Below are positions 43,716-53,193 of a DNA stretch of 64,000 nucleotides, one piece after another. A program made the position numbers and the translations under genes. Origin of the DNA: Aureispira sp. CCB-QB1 (lineage in GTDB: Bacteria; Bacteroidota; Bacteroidia; Chitinophagales; Saprospiraceae); assembly GCF_000724545.1 (NCBI RefSeq), contig NZ_JHBV01000031.1:206383-270382 (forward strand), given 5' to 3'. Under the pieces are notes generated by a model. It was not told where the DNA came from. It did no database searches and worked only from the letters and a program-made list of their open reading frames with translations. The first letter of the stretch is position 1, and each line of letters begins with the position of its first letter.

Positions 43716-44341
43716 CAAAGTTATTAACAGGAATTGGAATGGTCTTTATTTTGATTGCTTGTTTCGAAAATAAAACTACAACGACAGAGGTTGATCCAGT
43801 GTTGGACCCCTCTCAAACTATAAAGAAAGATACTCTAAGCAAGTGGGAGCGCTATTTTTTGACTTATCCGTCTTATCGTTGTGATGGATTCGATTTTCCA
43901 GTAGGAAAACCAGATGGAAAAGGGTATTATAATGCTCAGCCTTTTCGAAAAAATGACCATTTAGGGGATGATTGGAATGCTGTAACTGGCGGTGATTCAG
44001 ATTTAGGAGATCCAATTTATTCGATTGCTAACGGTTATGTGGTATTTGCAAAGGATATTGGTAGTGGTTGGGGGAAAATAGTACGTGTCATGCATCAATT
44101 GGATGATACAACATACGTTGAAGCACTTTATGCGCATTGCGATAGTATGTTGGTGCAGTCTAATCAAGGTGTCAAAAGAGGGCAACAAATTGCTACCATT
44201 GGAAATGCCAACGGAGCTTATTATGCACATTTGCACCTAGAAATTAGAGATAGTGTAGAGATGGAAGTAGGGGGAGGTTATTCTAGTTATTATAATGGGT
44301 ATTTAGACCCAACTGAATTTATAAAAGCACACAGACCTTAA
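43685..44341 (+). CDS. M23-family metallopeptidase lipoprotein
   Basis: An exported peptidoglycan endopeptidase of the LytM/M23 group. The 218-residue product has a lipoprotein signal (MVFILIACFEN, modified cysteine about residue 27). Zinc ligands are recognisable in HLGDDW (HxxxD) and in AHLHLEIRD (HxH), with YAHCDSM between them. Start at ATG 43685 overlaps the SPFH gene by 31 bp; a shorter start at 43739 would leave no positively charged n-region, so the longer one is preferred. It may remodel the wall near the SPFH domain partner, but that is an inference from gene overlap. Confidence 0.88.
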   Translation: MVKPKQKSFLTKLLTGIGMVFILIACFENKTTTTEVDPVLDPSQTIKKDTLSKWERYFLTYPSYRCDGFDFPVGKPDGKGYYNAQPFRKNDHLGDDWNAVTGGDSDLGDPIYSIANGYVVFAKDIGSGWGKIVRVMHQLDDTTYVEALYAHCDSMLVQSNQGVKRGQQIATIGNANGAYYAHLHLEIRDSVEMEVGGGYSSYYNGYLDPTEFIKAHRP

Positions 44342-44345
44342 TAGT

Positions 44346-46082
44346 TTACTCTGCTAGAAGGGTGTATTTTTGAATAACTCTTAGTAAATGTTTAGGGTCA
44401 AAAGGTTTGGTAATATAGTCGTTAACACCAGCTGTTTTTGCTTTTTCCTTCTCATGTGAAGTGGCAGACGCTGTTAGAGCAATAATCGGAATAGTATAAT
44501 CGTCTTTTCGAATGGCAGCAGTTGCTTCAAAACCGTCCATAACAGGCATTTGCATGTCCATTAGAATAAGGCTAAAGGAATCTTCTTGAAAATAAGAAAG
44601 TGCCTCTAGACCATTCCAAGCTATTTCGTAAGCAATACCCCATTTTTTTAAAAAGTGAGTCAATACCAAAACATTGGTTTTGTTATCCTCTACTATAAGT
44701 ATTTTGGCATCGTCAATATTGTCTTCCGTTGGGCTAGGAATATTTTCAGCAGGTGGCGTTGAACACTCTAAGGTAAAGTAAAAACGTGTTCCTTGATTAG
44801 GATTACTCTCAACCTGTATGCGACTGTCCATGAGTTGCAATAATCCCGCAGTAATTGTTAGCCCCAATCCAAGACCATCTGAACTGCGTTTTTTAGTTAA
44901 GGGAATAGGATTAAATTCTTGGAAAATTTTATGATGATGGTCTACTGGAATTCCAATGCCCGTATCTTTGACTTCAAACAACAAACTTGTTTTATTTTCA
45001 GATGATTGAAGGTGTTGAATATTGATCTCTATTGTTCCAGAAGAAGTATATTTTATTGCATTAGAAAGAAGATTGTTGAATACTTGGCGTAGTTTGGGTT
45101 CGTCAACTAAGATAGAAGGAGGTATCTTGCCAATTGTATTAAGGATAATTTGGTTATTTTTAGATTGAGCTTTTTTTAAGAAATTTCGCTTGATATCTTT
45201 GAGCAAATTCAAGATGTTGATACCAGCTAGTTCTAGCTCAATATGTCCCATTTCCAATTTATTAAACTCTAATACATCATTGAGTAAGTTTAACAAATCG
45301 TGTGTAGAATTGCTAAGAGCATCAACTAGTTCGGTTTTTTCTTGACTATCATATTGATACTGATTGAGTAAATTGGAAATCCCTAAAATAGCATTCAGAG
45401 GAGTTCGAATTTCATGGCTCATAACCGACAGAAAATTAGATTTAACCTCATTGGCTTCTTCGGCTTTTTCCTTTGCTAATTCTAGTTCTTTCTTAGAAGT
45501 AATCAGATTAAGATTTTTTTCTTTTAGTGTAGTTTGTCTTTTTCTATCAATGACTTTGAAATAGACAATGGCTGCATTAGACAATAAAATAGTGATGACA
45601 GTTAAAAATGCTAAATCTATGTTTTGGGTAGAAAGGCTAGTATTGATGACAATAGATGGGTAATACTGCTGAATGAGTATCAATGCAAGAATATTACCAA
45701 CAATAAGTGCTAAGAAATAAAGAAAATTTTTCAGCGATACCATACTCGTTACCATAATAGAAAATATGATAAACATAAAAGGAGAAGATCCTGATAAGCC
45801 GTTGGTGAAAAACCAAGAAATATTGATGGTAACTAAAGAAAGTATGATAAAGGAATGGATACCCAATTGAACATTCTTGTTTCGATTAAAATAATAGACA
45901 CAAGACAATAAAAAGGCATATAGAAGAGCTAAGTTGGCAATCGTGAAATTTTGGAGATATAGTGCATTGACCAAAAAACCAATGGCAGATACCCCTATAC
46001 TAAGGCAGTAGGTATTCTTAAAGATTACCTCTTGGTATTCATCCCCTGTATGATTGTTTTGTTCCATTGATCCCTTCTTCAA
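44346..46082 (-). CDS. Hybrid sensor histidine kinase/response regulator
   Basis: A membrane-bound hybrid kinase of 578 residues. About six hydrophobic segments (residues 25-180) form the sensor, without a large extracytoplasmic domain. Then come a coiled coil, a HisKA domain with MSHEIRTPLN (His223), an HATPase domain with NNLLSNAIKYTSSG, DTGIGIP and GLGLGLTITAG, and a C-terminal receiver domain with phosphoacceptor Asp509 in LILMDMQMP and Lys559 in YITKPF. There is no output domain, so phosphate is presumably passed to another protein. The gene is convergent with the M23 gene with 4 bp between stop codons. Confidence 0.95.
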   Translation of the reverse strand: MKKGSMEQNNHTGDEYQEVIFKNTYCLSIGVSAIGFLVNALYLQNFTIANLALLYAFLLSCVYYFNRNKNVQLGIHSFIILSLVTINISWFFTNGLSGSSPFMFIIFSIMVTSMVSLKNFLYFLALIVGNILALILIQQYYPSIVINTSLSTQNIDLAFLTVITILLSNAAIVYFKVIDRKRQTTLKEKNLNLITSKKELELAKEKAEEANEVKSNFLSVMSHEIRTPLNAILGISNLLNQYQYDSQEKTELVDALSNSTHDLLNLLNDVLEFNKLEMGHIELELAGINILNLLKDIKRNFLKKAQSKNNQIILNTIGKIPPSILVDEPKLRQVFNNLLSNAIKYTSSGTIEINIQHLQSSENKTSLLFEVKDTGIGIPVDHHHKIFQEFNPIPLTKKRSSDGLGLGLTITAGLLQLMDSRIQVESNPNQGTRFYFTLECSTPPAENIPSPTEDNIDDAKILIVEDNKTNVLVLTHFLKKWGIAYEIAWNGLEALSYFQEDSFSLILMDMQMPVMDGFEATAAIRKDDYTIPIIALTASATSHEKEKAKTAGVNDYITKPFDPKHLLRVIQKYTLLAE

Positions 46083-46234
46083 ACCATCTTTTTTAATGGT
46101 TAAGTAACGCTATGAATTTTGATTAAGAATTAAGCGGTAACTTTATCATGTAAAAAATAGGGTGCAGTTATAAAAACTAGTAAAAATGGGACATAAACAT
46201 GGGAAATATATTTCAAGATAGAAAAAGAGAATGA

Positions 46235-46272
46235 AAAAGCCAAATCAAAGGAAGGTTGATTTGGCTTTTAAT
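46235..46272 (-). terminator. Intrinsic terminator after the CotH-domain gene
   Basis: AAAAGCCAAATCA (46235-46247) pairs perfectly with TGATTTGGCTTTT (46257-46269). It is 23 bp past the stop codon on the minus strand. Confidence 0.88.
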
Positions 46273-46292
46273 AGAAGAAGGGCAGAAAAAAA

Positions 46293-48641
46293 CTATCTAG
46301 AGCGTTTAAATTGCTTTCTAACCATGATATAGGCAGCAACAATTAGAATAAAAATAGCAGCAGTGACGCCACCAATTTTTACATATTCTAAGAAACGTTC
46401 CCAGTCTTTTCGTTCTTTAACCTTTATATAATCGGGGTTGACAGAAGCAGGGCTACCGGCACGTTGTAGCTTTTCCCAACTTTGAATATGATTATTATCC
46501 AAGTGATAATCTCTTAGTACAATTGTTTGAATTAATCCGACAGAATCTTTGGGGAAATTATATCCAATACTATCGACAGGATTGTATTCATCGTCATAAA
46601 GCATGACAATATCTTTGTTTGAACTCAAGCCAAAAGGCAAACCACCAATAAAGTTTTTGCAAGAAGGAAACGCATTTTGAAAACGTTTTTCATCTTTGCA
46701 AACAACAATGTAATCTTTTGCTTTGATTGTTGCAGAAGGAAAAACAAAAACGTCATTGTTCGTGCTTACAATGTTCCAACCTGTAATATCCAAATCATTG
46801 TCTGAGTCATTGTAAAATTCAATCCAATCACCTGAAGCCGTATCAGCACAACTTATTTCATTGATAATCATTTGTTGTACAGCAGGGTGTTCTCCTTTGA
46901 TAAAAATGGCTTTTAGCGTATGTAATGTATCGGAAAATCGAATGTTCAATTCTTTTCCATCCATGCGTTCATTATCCATTTCCCAATGAGAAAATTGGCA
47001 ACCAAAATAAGGCTTTGCCTTTACTGTAACAGGAAGTTTCTGGAAATAAATGCCTCTGAATTGATGTTGTACATCAACAACTTCATTTAATTCAACGGTA
47101 CCACAACTGTCTATTTGAACCTTAAAAACGACATCTCTACCATATTGTGGAAAACGTTCTCGCAAAAACGCCCGCATATATTCTGGGCGTTTTTTGACAA
47201 ATTCTTTCATGCGGTCTACTTCCTTGTACCAACGTTTGGATGTTAGGTCCCAACGCTTCCAATGTCTAGGTAATTCGGGAAGAATCACAGCAGCCATTTC
47301 ATCAATTCTAGGAATAATACTGGTAGAATCAAAAGTGGTGTTTAAACGATCCAAAAACCTAGAGACAAACTGTGCTTGGAAATTCTTGTTTTGTAGAAGC
47401 GAACGCAAATTTAAAGTACTCCAAGGTGGATTGGGCCACCCTGGACCATCTGGGCGCGTATGAAATGCTAAGCTATTGTTTCGGAAGCCATAGCGACCGT
47501 AGTGTCCTAGTCCAAAATCTGTGTCAAACAAAATCCAACGCCAACGCCCTCCTTCTTTCATCGGTCGCCAAAACTTGATGTTTCCACCAGCATCTTGGTT
47601 ATCGATATAAATTTGAAGGATTTCATATTCCATGAAATTTTCTACATCCATTTGGGTATTGATATAATCAAAATTTTCTTGGCTTGCCAAGCTATTATTA
47701 CGCATAAACAAGCGCATGGCATCATACGTTTTTCTACTACCTGCTTGCACACTTTTGCGATGTTCGACCAAGTTGACACTATCTTTGTGATACCCAAAAT
47801 TCTCTACTAGATAATGCCGAGTCAATTTTTCTCGAAAGTTATAAATGCCCCAATATTCCCCATTAATAAAAACAATGGCGGGGCGATAAGCTTGTACCTC
47901 TAAGCCAATATCTTTTCCAAAACTAGTAATTAAAGCATCTCTAAAGTGAGTCTCCCCAAAATCACTACCAGAATTGCGCAACACCAATCGTTTGTATTTT
48001 TTTTGTTTTTTTTCTGGAAAGATACGATGGCGAATATATTTATTGCCATATCTAGATTTGCTAGCATATAGCGAAAAGGACTTTTGAGGAAAAATGCGAC
48101 TCATACCTCCAAATATTTTGAAGCCAAGATCTCCTTCAAAAACGCGCTCCTTATCGGTTTCAAAAATTTCGATATAACAAGGATATTCTTTTCTAGAGTA
48201 ATAATTGGCTCCCTTATGCGGGAAACGAGGAGAAGCTTTGGGACCACGTTTGAAGAGCCCTTTGACAGGATCAAAGAGGACGTAGGGTTGGATTGAAAGT
48301 GATAAAACAGGCAATGAGATGGAATCTTCCCCGATAAAATAGCTGTTTGTGATTACAACACTTTTTTTGTCATTATTAACTGCCAATGCTTTGATAACAG
48401 CAGTAGAGTCTACCAGTATAGGTCCTTGATAACGTTTGGACTGTAGACTTGGGCGATTACCATTTGTTGTATAATAAATAGTAGCAGAAGGATTGCTTGC
48501 TTTTAACTCAACAGCCATTCCTGTTTTATAAAAACCTGCTTTGGGGGTTGCTTGTAATAACAAAGTATCTTGCCCTTGTAATAGGGAGCTGCTTAAGAAG
48601 CCAATTAACAATAAGTAGAATGTTTTCATTTTTCTGTTCAA
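46293..48641 (-). CDS. Exported CotH-kinase/LTD-domain protein with chitobiase-like domain
   Basis: A 782-residue exported protein. Domains in order: signal peptide (to about residue 24), a chitobiase C-terminal-like beta domain (about 28-105, ATIYYTTNGNRPS), a CotH kinase-like domain (about 110-500, with KSFSLYASKSRYG, AIVFINGEYWGIYNFREK and WILFDTDFGLG), a beta domain, a lamin-tail domain (about 590-700, INEISCADTASGDWIEFYN), and one C-terminal membrane helix (about 755-775) with a basic tail. The known CotH enzyme phosphorylates spore-coat protein. The substrate here is unknown. The membrane anchor rather than a type IX sorting tail is notable. Confidence 0.9.
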   Translation of the reverse strand: MNRKMKTFYLLLIGFLSSSLLQGQDTLLLQATPKAGFYKTGMAVELKASNPSATIYYTTNGNRPSLQSKRYQGPILVDSTAVIKALAVNNDKKSVVITNSYFIGEDSISLPVLSLSIQPYVLFDPVKGLFKRGPKASPRFPHKGANYYSRKEYPCYIEIFETDKERVFEGDLGFKIFGGMSRIFPQKSFSLYASKSRYGNKYIRHRIFPEKKQKKYKRLVLRNSGSDFGETHFRDALITSFGKDIGLEVQAYRPAIVFINGEYWGIYNFREKLTRHYLVENFGYHKDSVNLVEHRKSVQAGSRKTYDAMRLFMRNNSLASQENFDYINTQMDVENFMEYEILQIYIDNQDAGGNIKFWRPMKEGGRWRWILFDTDFGLGHYGRYGFRNNSLAFHTRPDGPGWPNPPWSTLNLRSLLQNKNFQAQFVSRFLDRLNTTFDSTSIIPRIDEMAAVILPELPRHWKRWDLTSKRWYKEVDRMKEFVKKRPEYMRAFLRERFPQYGRDVVFKVQIDSCGTVELNEVVDVQHQFRGIYFQKLPVTVKAKPYFGCQFSHWEMDNERMDGKELNIRFSDTLHTLKAIFIKGEHPAVQQMIINEISCADTASGDWIEFYNDSDNDLDITGWNIVSTNNDVFVFPSATIKAKDYIVVCKDEKRFQNAFPSCKNFIGGLPFGLSSNKDIVMLYDDEYNPVDSIGYNFPKDSVGLIQTIVLRDYHLDNNHIQSWEKLQRAGSPASVNPDYIKVKERKDWERFLEYVKIGGVTAAIFILIVAAYIMVRKQFKRSR

Positions 48642-48879
48642 CTAGTTCATTTTTTTTAGAGTCTTTAGACTCTATCATCTTTCTGGTATAAAATGTTTAG
48701 TGCTTTTTCAAACATTTTGCTGATTCTTGCCGTAGAAGGAGTTTTCCTAAAACATGTAAAAATACTAAGATTTATTAAAACTATGGATAGGTTCTAATCG
48801 ATTGTCAAGATTAAATTGAGTATTAGGCTTGTTTCTTGATTAATTGACTATAAGAGCCTGCGATTGAAATTAAAAAACT

Positions 48880-49587
48880 ATGGCATATCCCAACTCAACC
48901 GAATTTACCTCTATTAAATCATGGGCCTTAGAAGATCGACCTAGAGAAAAAATGTTGCAACGTGGTCGAAAGCATTTGTCAAATGCAGAACTGATAGCTA
49001 TTTTATTAGGTTCAGGTTCGGCGTCAGAGTCGGCTGTTGGCTTGGCGCAGCGCATTTTAAACTCTACGAATAACAATCTCAATGAATTGGGCAAGCGAAG
49101 CATTGAAGAGTTACAAGGTTTTAAAGGGATTGGTCCTGCTAAGGCAATTACAATTTCTGCTGCCTTAGAATTAGGAATCCGTCGCCAAGCTACTCCTTTG
49201 GTTCAAAAACCTAAGATTACTCAAAGTACAGATGCATACAAGGTTTTAGTGGCAGACTTAATGGATTTGCCGCACGAGGAGTTTGTTGTTTTATTACTTA
49301 ATCAAGCGAATCGAGTCATCGACCGAATTTACATTAGCGTAGGAGGGGTAGCTGGAACTGTTGTTGATGTCAAAAAAATATACCGTGCTGTGGTTGCCAA
49401 TCCATTGGTCGCCAGTATTATCTTAGGGCATAACCACCCTTCTGATAACTTGAATCCTAGCAAGGCTGATATTTCGATTACAAATAAAATTAAGGAAGCA
49501 GGACAATATTTAGATATTACAGTTTTGGATCATCTCATTATTGCAGGCAATTCTTATACAAGTCTAGCAGATGAAGGTTTAATATAA
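48880..49587 (+). CDS. radC: RadC/YicR family JAB-domain protein
   Basis: A 235-residue protein with an N-terminal helix-hairpin-helix region (LQGFKGIGPAKAITISAALELG) and a C-terminal JAB/MPN domain. The JAMM metal motif is complete: His184 and His186 in LGHNHPSDN, Ser188 and Asp197 in NPSKAD. The name radC is historical: a direct role in repair has not been confirmed, and the activity remains open. The gene stands alone on the plus strand, divergent from the CotH-domain gene. Confidence 0.93.
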   Translation: MAYPNSTEFTSIKSWALEDRPREKMLQRGRKHLSNAELIAILLGSGSASESAVGLAQRILNSTNNNLNELGKRSIEELQGFKGIGPAKAITISAALELGIRRQATPLVQKPKITQSTDAYKVLVADLMDLPHEEFVVLLLNQANRVIDRIYISVGGVAGTVVDVKKIYRAVVANPLVASIILGHNHPSDNLNPSKADISITNKIKEAGQYLDITVLDHLIIAGNSYTSLADEGLI

Positions 49588-49684
49588 AGTTTGTGGCTCA
49601 TGTGATTGGAGTAAAAGGGAATTGTAGGCATTTTTTGAATCATAGGAAACTATTTATAACCTACATCTATTAATAATAATATCG

Positions 49685-49692
49685 TACCTTTG
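49685..49692 (+). promoter_or_regulatory. Candidate -7 box of rlmN
   Basis: TACCTTTG fits TAnnTTTG and is close to the gene, giving a leader of about 33 nt. No TTG lies at the usual distance upstream. Confidence 0.4.
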
Positions 49693-49730
49693 CAACTGAA
49701 GTGAATTGCAAGAGGAATTAATACAATAAA

Positions 49731-50777
49731 ATGGAAAAGAAAGATATAAGAGAATTAAGCCTAGAAGACTTAGTTCGTTTTTTTGTCGGAATAGGAGAGT
49801 CTAAGTTTAGAGCCAAGCAAGTATACGAATGGCTATGGAAAAAAAGTGCCTATTCATTTGACGATATGACAAATCTCTCTAAGAAGTTGAGAGAGAGTTT
49901 GAAAGAAGCTTTTGTCATTTTGCCTATTACAGAAGATCTATCTCAAGTAAGTGCTGACGGTACCATCAAGTGTCGATTCAAGCTACACGATGGTCATTTG
50001 GTAGAGTCTGTATTAATTCCAGTTCCTGCACAAGATCGATACACGGTTTGTATCTCATCGCAAGTAGGATGTAGTTTAGCTTGCAAGTTTTGTGCAACAG
50101 GTCAAATGGATCGGTTGAGAAATTTGACAGCAGCAGAGATTTATGATCAAGTGGTAAAGGTCAATGTAAAATGCCAAGCACATTATAACCACCCGATTAC
50201 AAATGTGGTATACATGGGAATGGGAGAGCCTTTATTGGCTTATAAACCAGTGATGAGAAGTGTAGCAATGTTGACTTCAGAAGCTGGGTTGAACATGGCA
50301 CCTCGCAGAATCACGATAAGTACAGCGGGCATTGCTAAAATGATTAAAAAATTAGCCGATGATGGAACAAGAGTTAATTTAGCGTTGTCTCTACACGCAG
50401 CCGATGATGAAAAAAGGAATTCAATTATGGCGATCAATGAGAGTAATAATTTGAAGACATTGACAGAGGCATTGCGTTATTTTTATAATAAAACAAAAGA
50501 TAGTAAAATAACTTTTGAGTATATTGCTTTTGATGGATTTAATGATACCCTTGACGATGCTAAAAAAATGTTGAAGTTGTGTCGACAAGTACCTACCGTA
50601 AAAGTTAATGTCATAGAATACAATCCCGTAAGTGGTGTTGACTTTACGAAGGCAGGAGAAGATAAAATGGAGCAATTTGCTCAATTCTTGAGAAAAAATG
50701 GAGTTGCCATTACTTTGCGTCGATCTCGTGGAAAAGATATTGATGCTGCTTGTGGTCAATTAGCCAACAAAGAATAA
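49731..50777 (+). CDS. rlmN: 23S rRNA/tRNA adenine-C2 methyltransferase RlmN
   Basis: A radical-SAM enzyme that methylates A2503 of 23S rRNA and A37 of some tRNAs. The 348-residue protein has the iron-sulfur motif CxxxCxxC (Cys114, Cys118, Cys121 in GCSLACKFCATGQ), the SAM-binding YMGMGEPLLAY segment, and a catalytic cysteine near the C-terminus (Cys341 in DAACGQLANKE). Early motif SKFRAKQVYEWLWKK is also characteristic. The ABC-2 permease gene follows 6 bp downstream, likely on the same mRNA. Confidence 0.97.
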   Translation: MEKKDIRELSLEDLVRFFVGIGESKFRAKQVYEWLWKKSAYSFDDMTNLSKKLRESLKEAFVILPITEDLSQVSADGTIKCRFKLHDGHLVESVLIPVPAQDRYTVCISSQVGCSLACKFCATGQMDRLRNLTAAEIYDQVVKVNVKCQAHYNHPITNVVYMGMGEPLLAYKPVMRSVAMLTSEAGLNMAPRRITISTAGIAKMIKKLADDGTRVNLALSLHAADDEKRNSIMAINESNNLKTLTEALRYFYNKTKDSKITFEYIAFDGFNDTLDDAKKMLKLCRQVPTVKVNVIEYNPVSGVDFTKAGEDKMEQFAQFLRKNGVAITLRRSRGKDIDAACGQLANKE

Positions 50778-50783
50778 AAATCA

Positions 50784-51596
50784 ATGATACACTTATTACA
50801 ATTAGAGTGGAAAAAATTAGCTCCCAATCGTGCTTTTAAGATAGCAGCAGGAATGTACTTTGTTTTGTTGCCGTTGTTATACTTAACCATAAAATCAATG
50901 ATAAAACCATCGGCAGGTGGTGGCTCTGAAATGGCTATTATACAGTCGTTTTATATTTTTCCGAATATTTGGGATACCGTATCTTATTGGGCAAGTTGGT
51001 TGACGTTTTTTCTGTTGATTTACATTTCTATCTGGATGATCACCTCAGAGCATAGTTTCAAGACCATGCGCCAAAATCTAATTACAGGTATGGAGCGTCG
51101 ATCTTTTCTATTGGGAAAGATTATTATGATGACACTTCTAGCGTTTGTAGCGACAATCTATATGGCTATTGTTGCATTTATTTTTGGTTGGTTAGCAGGT
51201 GGCTATGGTAGTCCTTGGGGGCATGAAATAGATGCCATTTGGCGTTTCTTTGTGCAAAATATGTTTTATATGAGCTTTGCTCTAATGTTAGCTGTTATCT
51301 TTAAGCGCAGTGGTTTGGCAATGATCATATTTTTTGCTTATGTCCTTATTATAGAGCGTATTATTCGTTATTTAGTGTTTCTAAATCTATTGGATAACCT
51401 TTATTGGGGAAGCTACTTTCCAGGAAGTGCGGCTTGGGATGTGGTACCATTTTATATGGCTAAAAAACTGCCTTCTTTTGATCAAGATATTGCAAATATT
51501 ATATTGCCTTACGATCTAGCGACAGGAATCACAATTGCTTATACAGGTTTGTTTTTGTTGATTGCTTATCGAGTATTTATGTCTAGGGATTTGTAA
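50784..51596 (+). CDS. ABC-2-type membrane protein
   Basis: A 270-residue polytopic inner-membrane protein with about six hydrophobic segments. The pattern of a long extracytoplasmic loop after the first helix, then ITSEHSFKTMRQNLITGMERR (about residues 88-108), matches ABC-2 permeases, in which this segment is a coupling region. No ATPase gene is adjacent; it is 6 bp downstream of rlmN, which is not a functional partner in a known sense. It may use an ATPase encoded elsewhere. Confidence 0.75.
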   Translation: MIHLLQLEWKKLAPNRAFKIAAGMYFVLLPLLYLTIKSMIKPSAGGGSEMAIIQSFYIFPNIWDTVSYWASWLTFFLLIYISIWMITSEHSFKTMRQNLITGMERRSFLLGKIIMMTLLAFVATIYMAIVAFIFGWLAGGYGSPWGHEIDAIWRFFVQNMFYMSFALMLAVIFKRSGLAMIIFFAYVLIIERIIRYLVFLNLLDNLYWGSYFPGSAAWDVVPFYMAKKLPSFDQDIANIILPYDLATGITIAYTGLFLLIAYRVFMSRDL

Positions 51597-51626
51597 TCGT
51601 TGTACCACTACAAATGGTATGAGTTT

Positions 51627-51671
51627 GTTGATTTTTTAGCTTGATTATTAAAACCAAACTAAAAAATCAAC
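51627..51671. terminator. 17-bp hairpin between convergent genes
   Basis: GTTGATTTTTTAGCTTG (51627-51643) pairs with CAAACTAAAAAATCAAC (51655-51671) with one mismatch and an 11-nt loop. It is almost symmetrical, so it could end both transcripts, but it is AT-rich and not followed by a clean T run. Its end TCAACG recalls the dispersed inverted-end elements. Confidence 0.5.
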
Positions 51672-51697
51672 GAAAGATTGACTATATATCGTTATTA

Positions 51698-52549
51698 TTA
51701 ATTCTTAAAATCAATATAACGCTCGGCGTTGATAGGTTGACCATTAAACCACATCTCAAAGTGAAGGTGCGGTCCTTCCGTCATTTCGCCTGTATTTCCA
51801 ATAATAGCAATCCCTTCCCCTGCATCAATAATATCGCCTGCTTTTTTTAGTAAAGAAGAATTGTGTTTGTAAAATGAAACCACATTGTTATCGTGTTGAA
51901 TGGCTAACATATGACCTGTTTCTGCCGACCAAGTTGCAACAATGACGGTTCCTTTTTGAGTTGCTTTGATAACAGCGCCTTTGGGGGCAATGATGTCCGT
52001 TCCATAATGACCACGACTAGGAGCAAAAGTATCTGAAACCATCCCTTTGATTGGAGCCATAAAAATCATATTGCTGATATCAGCGTCTGCTTGCAAGGTA
52101 TTTTCAATCAAATTGCCAAGTTCCGCCTCGTTATCTACACTTTCCATTAGTGCTTTTAGCTCATCTGATTTTTGAGGTACTTCTACATTTTGCCCCGTTT
52201 TTTTATTGGCAGGGTCTTCAACACTATCCTCGTATTCAAATTTTTCATAGACTAAATCTTTCACTTTCAAAATGAAAGCATCCCTATCATCAATCGCTTG
52301 TTCTAGAGAATCAATTTGAACATAGATTTGACTAATTTGAGAACGAATATTTTGATTGCTTCTTTCTGGCACAATTCGACCTAATGGTGTCAAAACTAAA
52401 AGTAAAATAGTGACTAGACTTACAGTCATAATAATTGCTCCAACAGTTGCAGCAACATTAAATGGAAGCAAGCGAAAAGAACGCTCTTCTTGAAAGGTTT
52501 CATCGTTCATTAAAACCAGACGGTACTTACCATCAATCCACTTAAACAT
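51698..52549 (-). CDS. M23-family peptidase, membrane-anchored
   Basis: A 283-residue protein with a cytoplasmic N-terminus containing ETFQEERSFRLLP, one membrane helix (about residues 30-53), a coiled coil (about 65-110), and a C-terminal M23 domain (about 170-278). Zinc-site motifs are GHYGTDI (HxxxD-like) and HLHFEMW (HxH). This layout is common in Bacteroidota, where the enzyme likely cuts peptidoglycan cross-links. On the minus strand, TACTTTTG at 52762-52755 is a possible -7 box. The gene is convergent with the ABC-2 gene. Confidence 0.9.
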   Translation of the reverse strand: MFKWIDGKYRLVLMNDETFQEERSFRLLPFNVAATVGAIIMTVSLVTILLLVLTPLGRIVPERSNQNIRSQISQIYVQIDSLEQAIDDRDAFILKVKDLVYEKFEYEDSVEDPANKKTGQNVEVPQKSDELKALMESVDNEAELGNLIENTLQADADISNMIFMAPIKGMVSDTFAPSRGHYGTDIIAPKGAVIKATQKGTVIVATWSAETGHMLAIQHDNNVVSFYKHNSSLLKKAGDIIDAGEGIAIIGNTGEMTEGPHLHFEMWFNGQPINAERYIDFKN

Positions 52550-53193
52550 GAGAATTTTTTATTTTGAACAACTTCTTAACTAAAAGCTTGTTGTTTTACG
52601 TTATTATAAATCAATCGTCTGCTTAAAACTCTTTTATAAAGAGGCATATTAGTTAATCAACAGACCACTAAACTTTATGAATAGAGAGGAAACTATAAAA
52701 TGCATCGATATCTGCAATTCTACATCTACCCCTTTAAATTTTATATACGGATGGCAAAAGTACAAAAAGAATAGGGGGAATTATCACATAAACTCTTACT
52801 CTTTCGTTAAAAAATAAGAACAAAGCAGCAAAAGTTAAATAAAGAGCGTATTTTTGTAGATAGTATGTGCTTGTTTTATGTCTACAACAAATATATATCC
52901 TTTGATCATTTGGGATCGTAATATTTTGCCGATATCAAAGGTAATAAGACGATAGCTATTTCTAAATTAGGCTATTCTGTTGATGTATATAACAAAATAC
53001 AAAACAGTTGTATGAATAGAAGAGATAAAAGTTGATGAAACTTTTTATTTTTGATTAACAATGATGCAGATAAAGAAAAAATCAGCAGAGCAAACCATAC
53101 AACTTTATTGATGATCATCGTTATTAATCAAAAGACAAATTACAAGCGACAAACGCATTGACCCATCATTACAAAAGCAAAACGATTCATTGC
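52550..53193. other. Intergenic region between divergent genes, 644 bp
   Basis: No small gene is visible. Two promoter-like boxes are present: CAAAAGTA at 52755-52762 (TACTTTTG for the M23 gene, minus strand) and TATTTTTG at 52849-52856 in the sprE direction, about 340 bp from its start. Neither has a TTG at the usual distance. Confidence 0.4.

Noticed and set aside
44341..44346. Possible terminator between the M23 lipoprotein and histidine kinase genes
   Set aside because: The stop codons are only 4 bp apart and I find no hairpin with a T run on either side.
48880..49587. radC considered as a mobile-island or anti-restriction type gene
   Set aside because: The full helix-hairpin-helix plus JAB protein in a housekeeping context, without mobile genes, points to the ordinary chromosomal family member.
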